Shown piece by piece: positions 58,693 through 64,000 of a stretch of DNA of 64,000 bases (its first letter is position 1; every line of letters begins with the position of its first letter). The stretch spans positions 26,943,431-27,007,430 of the forward strand of contig CM053146.1 of assembly GCA_028571685.1 (NCBI GenBank). The letters are read 5' to 3'. The notes under the pieces are model-generated. The model saw only the letters and a list, made by a program, of their open reading frames with translations, did no database searches and was not told the origin of the DNA. Source of the stretch: Heterohyrax brucei (lineage: Eukaryota; Chordata; Mammalia; Hyracoidea; Procaviidae). Made by a program: the position numbers and the translations under genes.

Positions 58693-59309
58693 GCCCCTGC
58701 AAGTGCTTTCTCCTCATTGTTTCCCGGCTTCATCGTCTTGAACTGTCCTTCTTCCTTTATGGTGAAACAGTGTGGTGCAAAACAATAACTAATTGATTTG
58801 ATTTAATTAAAAATAGATTTAAAAGCAACATTATGGAAAAACAATTTAAAATACGTCTTTTGCTTTCACACTTAGAACTTTTATGCTATTCAAACAATTA
58901 CACGCAAATCCCCCCTGGAATTGAGGTAACATCACAAAGCATTTTGAATAAATTGTTAAATTAACTTATATTTAGTTTATTAAAAACCTCACATGCTTAA
59001 AATATTGAGAAAGTTGTCATTGTAGTGATTTTTTCTCCATTTTATGTACAAAATCATCTCTTACCTTAGTAGAAACGTCTCAAAAGGTAACAGTCCTGAA
59101 TAACAATACCGGAAAGAGAAATAATTACCCTTTCATTGCATGTATTTTCCTGCCATCAAACACGTTTCTATGCCTTTTTCTCCCACCCTGAGTAGAGAAC
59201 TGACCAGAGTAGCAGAACTGATCATGGTAGACACACGAAAAACGGATAGGTCTTCCTCTCTCACAGATTCATAGAACTAAAATTACCTTTCCTCTGTAAT
59301 GATATCATT
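58693..59309. other. Unassigned sequence
   Basis: AT-rich with no recognisable feature. Confidence 0.5.
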
Positions 59310-59605
59310 ACCAGTGTCTTGAGATACAAAAAAAGAAACATGGGAATCTCATACCACCAAGGAGCAAGAGCCAAGAGAACAATAGCCCATCCTTTGGATG
59401 TGGAGTTCCCTGCGCTGAAAAGCAACTAGACCAGGGAAAACAAAACCTTCTTCCAGAACAGACAGAGAGAGAAACACTTCCCTTGGAGTTGGCACCCTGA
59501 ATTTGGACATCTAGACTTCTAGACTGTGAGAGAATAAATTTATTTTTGTTAAAGCCATGCACTTGAGGTATCTCTGTTGCAGTGGCACTAGATGACTAAG
59601 ACAGA
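59310..59605 (+). mobile_element. LTR-like repeat (MaLR/MLT1 style)
   Basis: Ends ...ACTGTGAGAGAATAAATTTA (AATAAA signal at 59530-59540), GTTAAAGCCATGCACTTGAGG, CACTAGATGACTAAGACAG, the layout of MLT1-type LTR 3' ends. The 5' end is indistinct. No internal region present. Confidence 0.5.
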
Positions 59606-60022
59606 GGCTAAATTGAGAGCAAGGTAGCAGCAACTTGTCACTGCCATTTATACTTGTGTGAGGCTATAACAAAAAATTTTCCTCCATTTTAACGTTGGTG
59701 ATCACCTTATTGATAGAATTTTATGTAAACCTAGACAGAGAAACAAGTATCTTTAGATCAAGTTTCTGATCACTGGAAATCATTTGTACATCTGTTTGTA
59801 TTTATTTTCTGGGGCATTTGTAGTCTTGTTACAATTCTCTGTGTTACATTTGCTATTTGATTTGTAATGAATTTAAACTTTATTCTGTTTACACATTTCC
59901 TTGTTCATACCCAAGGAGATGTTTTTCTGGCATAGGTTTCTTCCTAGTAGCTCTCAGGTAAAACATCAATTTCATTTCTTAAGAGTTCTTAGAAACCAGT
60001 TGTTGGAAGAGGACTCTAATTC
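59606..60022. other. Unassigned sequence
   Basis: No recognisable feature. Confidence 0.5.
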
Positions 60023-60195
60023 ACGTTAATCCTCTGTGTGTCAGAACAGAACTGGGCTACACGGGGTTTCAAGGACTATTTTTTGGAAGTAGATCTCCAG
60101 CCCTTCCTTTCAAGTACCTGTAGTGGAGTCAAAGCTCCAGACTTTCGGTTAGCAGCTGGGTGCCTTAATCATTTGCACCACTCATGGACTCCAAA
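60023..60195 (-). mobile_element. AfroSINE, longer type
   Basis: GTCAGAACAGAACTGGGCTAC, TGGAAGTAGATCTCCAGCCC, CTTTCGGTTAGCAGCTGGG, ATTTGCACCACTCATGGACTCC. Confidence 0.85.
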
Positions 60196-60531
60196 GGCTC
60201 CTACCCAAAGGGAAAGGCAGAAGGAAGAATTTCCACATCTTTTTAACACCGTGGAGTCAGTAAATGTTTTCCAAGTGTTTTCATAGCTATTACCTGACCT
60301 CCCTACCCACACATAGGCCTTTCATCTCGCCCTATTAGTGAATAGGTCAATAGCTTCATGACTCATTAAAAGATATTTGACATTCAACTTGGAAAACTTG
60401 GTAAAAGGAGATTCTATTTATAATTTGTTGGAAATACAGGGCTACAGGGCTAAAACTTGAACCATCCCAGAAAAAGCCATATACCTGATCATTCTACTTC
60501 CTACAAGACAAAGGGAAATACATACTATATC
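60196..60531. other. Unassigned sequence
   Basis: No recognisable feature. Confidence 0.5.
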
Positions 60532-60705
60532 AACGGTTTTTCATCTTTAGCACATATCAGAATAATCTAGAAGGCATACTAGGATATAGATTTCTGGACC
60601 CTCCTCCAAGATCTTCTGATTCTGTAGGTTCAAGCTGAGGTTTGAAAATCTGCTTTTCTAGAAGGCTCCCAGAAAAGCCACAACTCATTTTAAGAGATAC
60701 TGCTA
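60532..60705 (+). mobile_element. MER5-type hAT fossil
   Basis: CAACGGTTTTTCATCTTTAGC, CATATCAGAATAATCTAGAAGG, GACCCTCCTCCAAGATCTTC, GATTCTGTAGGTTCAAGC and AAATCTGCTTTTCTAGAAGGC follow the MER5/MER58-like order. Confidence 0.72.
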
Positions 60706-62649
60706 AGTATAAATAAGTTTATATTACAGCTAAAGAGATAGACAAATACAGTCCCCAAAACTGATCCCATGCTTACACATGCTACTTTCTCCTTGAGATC
60801 TTTTATCAATGGTACCAGTAGTAATCTCTCCCATATCAGAATGCCCATAAAACTTTATTATCACAGTCAAGTTACAGGCACTATTGTGTACATGTCTAAC
60901 ACCCTTAATAGAACTCTTTATAATAGAAGTGAAGATCTTTGGTTCTGCAACCAGTTCGTGTTGCCAAACAGACATTTTTATAATAGTTTGTTGAATAAAT
61001 TAATAAATGAAGCAATGATTCAATTAGTATATGGTGCTATATTCACAATAGATAGTATTTTTTTTCCATTCTATGCTCTGTGAGAAACAATTAGGTAAAA
61101 AAGTTAGAAAAGAATGAAAGGAGTTTATGAACGTATTGTATTTTTAGAAAGAGATTACCACTGGTTGGCCTGTTGTTTTGCATATTGACAGGACCTTCCT
61201 CCTCTTCAAGCGGCTTATAATGTTGTTGATGTTGATCCTTGTGTTATTTTACCCTAGTCCATTCGTGGGCCTTAAACAGTCTGAATGTTAATGTCGTAGA
61301 ATTTTTCTCATCCTCATCAAACCATGAACTACTGAACTCTATTGATGATCTCATAGTATTTAATTACAGTCTCATTTATTTCAAATTACATAGCAGAATT
61401 CATGCATTGTGCAAGTTTATGGCTTTATCCATCACCATAATGAAAATTAATTTGATTCTGTCTATTTTCTCCTACTACACATTCACACAAGTTTGACATA
61501 ATGTTACTCTACCCACAAAGTGACCCTGGATAAATGACATTTTGCAACATATGTGGTAACAAATTGAAGAGTCTGGATGATTTAAAAAGAAACTATTCTT
61601 ATTGCTTGAATTCAGGATCAATAAAAATATTGTTCAATGATGTATATTAAAAATCGATGATGGGATATTCATTCCTAATTAAGAGTGTTGAAGACACTAA
61701 ATTTTCTGTGTAATGTTCTTTGGAGAAGAAATATATCAGTTTCTCAGTCTTCAATGCTTAAACTCTTTGTGACAGCATCCTATAATGCTTTTGAAAATTA
61801 TCCTTAAGTGTTGTATATAGCTGAATGTAGGAAGAGATGCTTTAGCACTATAGAAGCTTATGGGAACAAATCCTTTACCTAATCTACAGTGTGATGGAAG
61901 CTCCATAAATTAATCATCTTGCAGTCCTTTGACACAGGACGTGTTCTACATGAAAGAAGGATAGCTAGCAGAAAAATTCCACTGAAGTCTCCACAGTAGT
62001 GGCTTCCTGACCATGTTGTTCCTTCTTTTATAGTCTCTGGGATTTTTTTTTTTTTTTGGTTCTTCTCTTTCTCAAGGCTGGACCTCTGCTTCACAGAACT
62101 CTGGAAGGTCGGGAAGAATGCATAACATGATGCATTATATAAACATTGGTAGAAGTTTTCACTAAAATATGTATCTAAACTTGTTACCTGATGTTATTCA
62201 TATAAAAGATAGCGATGTTGCATGAGGTAATAATATGGACTTAAATGATTTTCAGTACTCTGCTGAAATTTTTGTGGCTAGCAAGAAAATAAAATGAAAT
62301 TATACTTCATTAACTGACAAATGTGAGACATAAAACATGGATCAATTATGTTCAAATGGTGTTCAAACCTGGTCAAATAGGAAAAAGATGTTCTAAGTGT
62401 ACATTTTTATAACCACTTCCCCATGACTATACTGAAATAATAAAAGCCACATGCCACAAAGTAAGCAACACGATTGAGATGGACTGATTATATTTAACTT
62501 CCAGAAAAAATCTGAGAGATAATCCAATGTTTTGAAGAGTGGACAAGAAAATGAACTTTGCGTTTAGATAAAGGATAACGAGCCTATAAATAAATAAATC
62601 AACAGATTACTACATTCTGACACTTCCTGCTGACTTAAATAAAAAAATA
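60706..62649. other. Unassigned, probably unique sequence
   Basis: 1.9 kb without a clear repeat or exon. A possible L2-like end (TTTGTTGAATAAATTAATAAATG, 60987-61012) is too short to call. T-run at about 62044-62058. Confidence 0.45.
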
Positions 62650-62802
62650 AAAACCCATTGCAGTCAAATTGATTCCAACTCACAGCAACCCTGTAAGACA
62701 GAGTAGAACTGCCCAGTTGGGTTTCCAAGGATGGCTAGTGGATTCTAACTGCAACAGTTTAGGTTAGCAGCCACCCTCTTAACCACTGTGCCCCCAGGGC
62801 TC
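62650..62802 (-). mobile_element. AfroSINE
   Basis: AACCCATTGCAGTCAAATTG, GACAGAGTAGAACTGCCC, GTTAGCAGCCACCCTCTTAACC. Confidence 0.9.
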
Positions 62803-63170
62803 TCTGATTTAGCTAAGATGCTCTCAGTTCTCCATGTGGCTTGTTTCCTGGTGGCTATTACAACACAAAAAACTGGCAGAAAGACAGACATTCTTCCAGC
62901 GCAGTGGCTTTTGTAAATTGCCTTGGGTTACTGATAATTATGTCAGCCTGTCACCCTGATTGTTCTTAAAGTTCATTATTGTCACCCAAGAATGCTGATC
63001 CCACCTAAAGAGGTTAGAATGAATTATCAGTGAATTCCAGTAAATCATTCTTGTTAAATTAGTCATAGCTAGGATTTTTATAACCAAGATTATTGAGTGT
63101 TTTCTTAACTGACTGAAATGTATTTGAGATTTTTTGAGATGGCACTATGACAGTTGAGGCCCACTTTGAC
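62803..63170. other. Unassigned sequence
   Basis: No recognisable feature. Confidence 0.5.
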
Positions 63171-63370
63171 AGGATGGACAGTGCAAACGGTTAAAGTGTG
63201 TCACTACTATCTGAAAGAATGGAGATTCAAGCCGATTCAGAAACGCTTCAGAAGAAAGTCCCAGGAAACTACTTCCAAAAAAATCAACTATTGAAAATCT
63301 ATGGAGCTTGCTTCTACTCTGGCATACAAGGGGTTGCCATAGTTGTAATTGATTCAATAACCATGATACA
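63171..63370 (+). mobile_element. AfroSINE, longer type
   Basis: ACGGTTAAAGTGTGTCACTAC, GGAGATTCAAGCCGATTCAG, CTTCAGAAGAAAGTCCCAGG, CCAAAAAAATCAACTATTGAAAA, GGGGTTGCCATAGTTGTAATTG. Confidence 0.85.
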
Positions 63371-63704
63371 ACACTTTCGAGCACCATCCCAAAATGTAAG
63401 TGTGAAGGACCAGTAATGTGTAATGCTATGTGGTATTAGATATTTGAATATCTAAGGGAGAGTTAGTTTGTATCTTCGTGAACGTATACTGGTCTAGAAG
63501 AGCCAGAGGTTAAAGGGTTTCTTGTGAGCTTACTCTCAGATTGATAACTTTCTTTTATAAACAGATGGAGGCCAGCCACTCAGGGTGCAGTGGCATGCAA
63601 TTAAGGTAAAATTGATATGCAATTCTTTTATTCTTGCCTTATTTCAAGATGTATTGGATCATTCATTCAACAAATGTGTATTTAGTATTCCATAAATGAG
63701 GAGA

Positions 63705-63812
63705 ATTATTGGTGCAGTGGTTCAGTAATAAGCTCCTAACTGAAGAGTTGGTAGTTCAACCTCACCAGCTGTTCTATGGAAAAAGAAATGGCAGTCCAAT
63801 ATGTAAAGATTG
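63705..63812 (+). mobile_element. AfroSINE 5' part, interrupted by RTE
   Basis: GGTGCAGTGGTTCAGTAATAAG, GAAGAGTTGGTAGTTCAACC, AAGAAATGGCAGTCCAATATG, TAAAGATTG. It stops in mid-body where an opposite-strand RTE 3' end starts. The rest of the SINE should lie right of the window. Confidence 0.78.
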
Positions 63813-64000
63813 CTGTTGTTGTTAGGTGTGTCGAGTTGGTTCCAACTCATAGTGACCATATGCATGACAGAATGAAACATTGCCCAGTCTGGTGCCATGC
63901 CCATAATCATTTTTATGCTTAAACCCGTTGATATGGCCTCCGTGTCAATCTATCTGGTTGAGGGTCTTCCTCCTTTTCACTGACCCTTCACTCTACCAAG
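63813..64000 (-). mobile_element. RTE 3' end, continues off the right edge
   Basis: CTGTTGTTGTTAGGTGTGTCG, then GAATGAAACATTGCCCAGTC and GTGTCAATCTATCTGGTTGAGG: the terminal ~190 bases of an RTE on the minus strand. Its first 40 bases show the similarity to AfroSINE tails most clearly. Confidence 0.92.

Noticed and set aside
63198..63416. 72-codon open frame
   Set aside because: Lies within an AfroSINE (63171-63370) and is open by chance.

Overview
The window is nuclear DNA of a placental mammal, almost certainly an afrotherian and most plausibly an elephant or close relative. I infer this from three interspersed repeat families recognised by sequence: tRNA-headed AfroSINEs (about 25 copies), BovB-like RTE LINEs (RTE1 type, seven pieces), and one L1 lineage with its own 5' and 3' untranslated regions. 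Older pan-mammalian repeats (MIR, MER5-type hAT, L1M 3' ends, MaLR-like LTRs) lie between them. I find no supported host protein-coding gene, rRNA, tRNA or CRISPR array. The window reads as intergenic or deep intronic sequence, and every open frame I could explain is a decayed LINE ORF, its antisense shadow, or a simple repeat.

Layout. 1-4412: a minus-strand L1 with an intact 5' end (L1A, running off the left edge), a 5'-inverted L1 3' end (L1B), and the 5' end of an RTE. 4539-5612: an AfroSINE, a 5'-inverted RTE 3' end and an LTR scrap. 6841-20330: two head-to-tail plus-strand L1s. The first (L1C) lacks its 3' end and is fused to the 5' end of the second (L1D), whose ORF2 is split by a short L1 (L1E). 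20331-24080: SINEs, an older L1 3' UTR and unassigned sequence. 24080-29745: a minus-strand L1 (L1G, holding the small insert L1H) fused to a near-full-length RTE with an inverted 5' end. 29829-36265: an LTR, then a run of SINE and RTE copies almost all on the minus strand, plus an 80-base L1 insertion with a clear target duplication. 38647-45913: the best-delimited element, a 7.3-kb L1 (L1F) between 12-bp direct repeats. 45926-64000: mostly unassigned sequence with scattered AfroSINEs, a tetranucleotide microsatellite, MIR and MER5 copies, a 1.9-kb RTE lacking its middle, and the 3' end of another RTE at the right edge.

How the parts relate. L1 copies encode (in decayed form) ORF1 RNA-binding protein and ORF2 endonuclease/reverse transcriptase. 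RTE copies encode a single endonuclease-reverse transcriptase. AfroSINEs encode nothing but share their last ~40 bases with the RTE 3' end, as expected if RTE machinery moves them. All ORFs seen are broken by stops and frameshifts, so nothing here looks autonomous today. The most interesting observations are a set of 23-42-base fragments of the SINE/RTE 3' tail inserted between 5-7-base duplications, two same-strand fusions in which an upstream LINE loses its 3' end exactly at an intact L1 5' end, and three twin-priming inversions, two of them in RTE.
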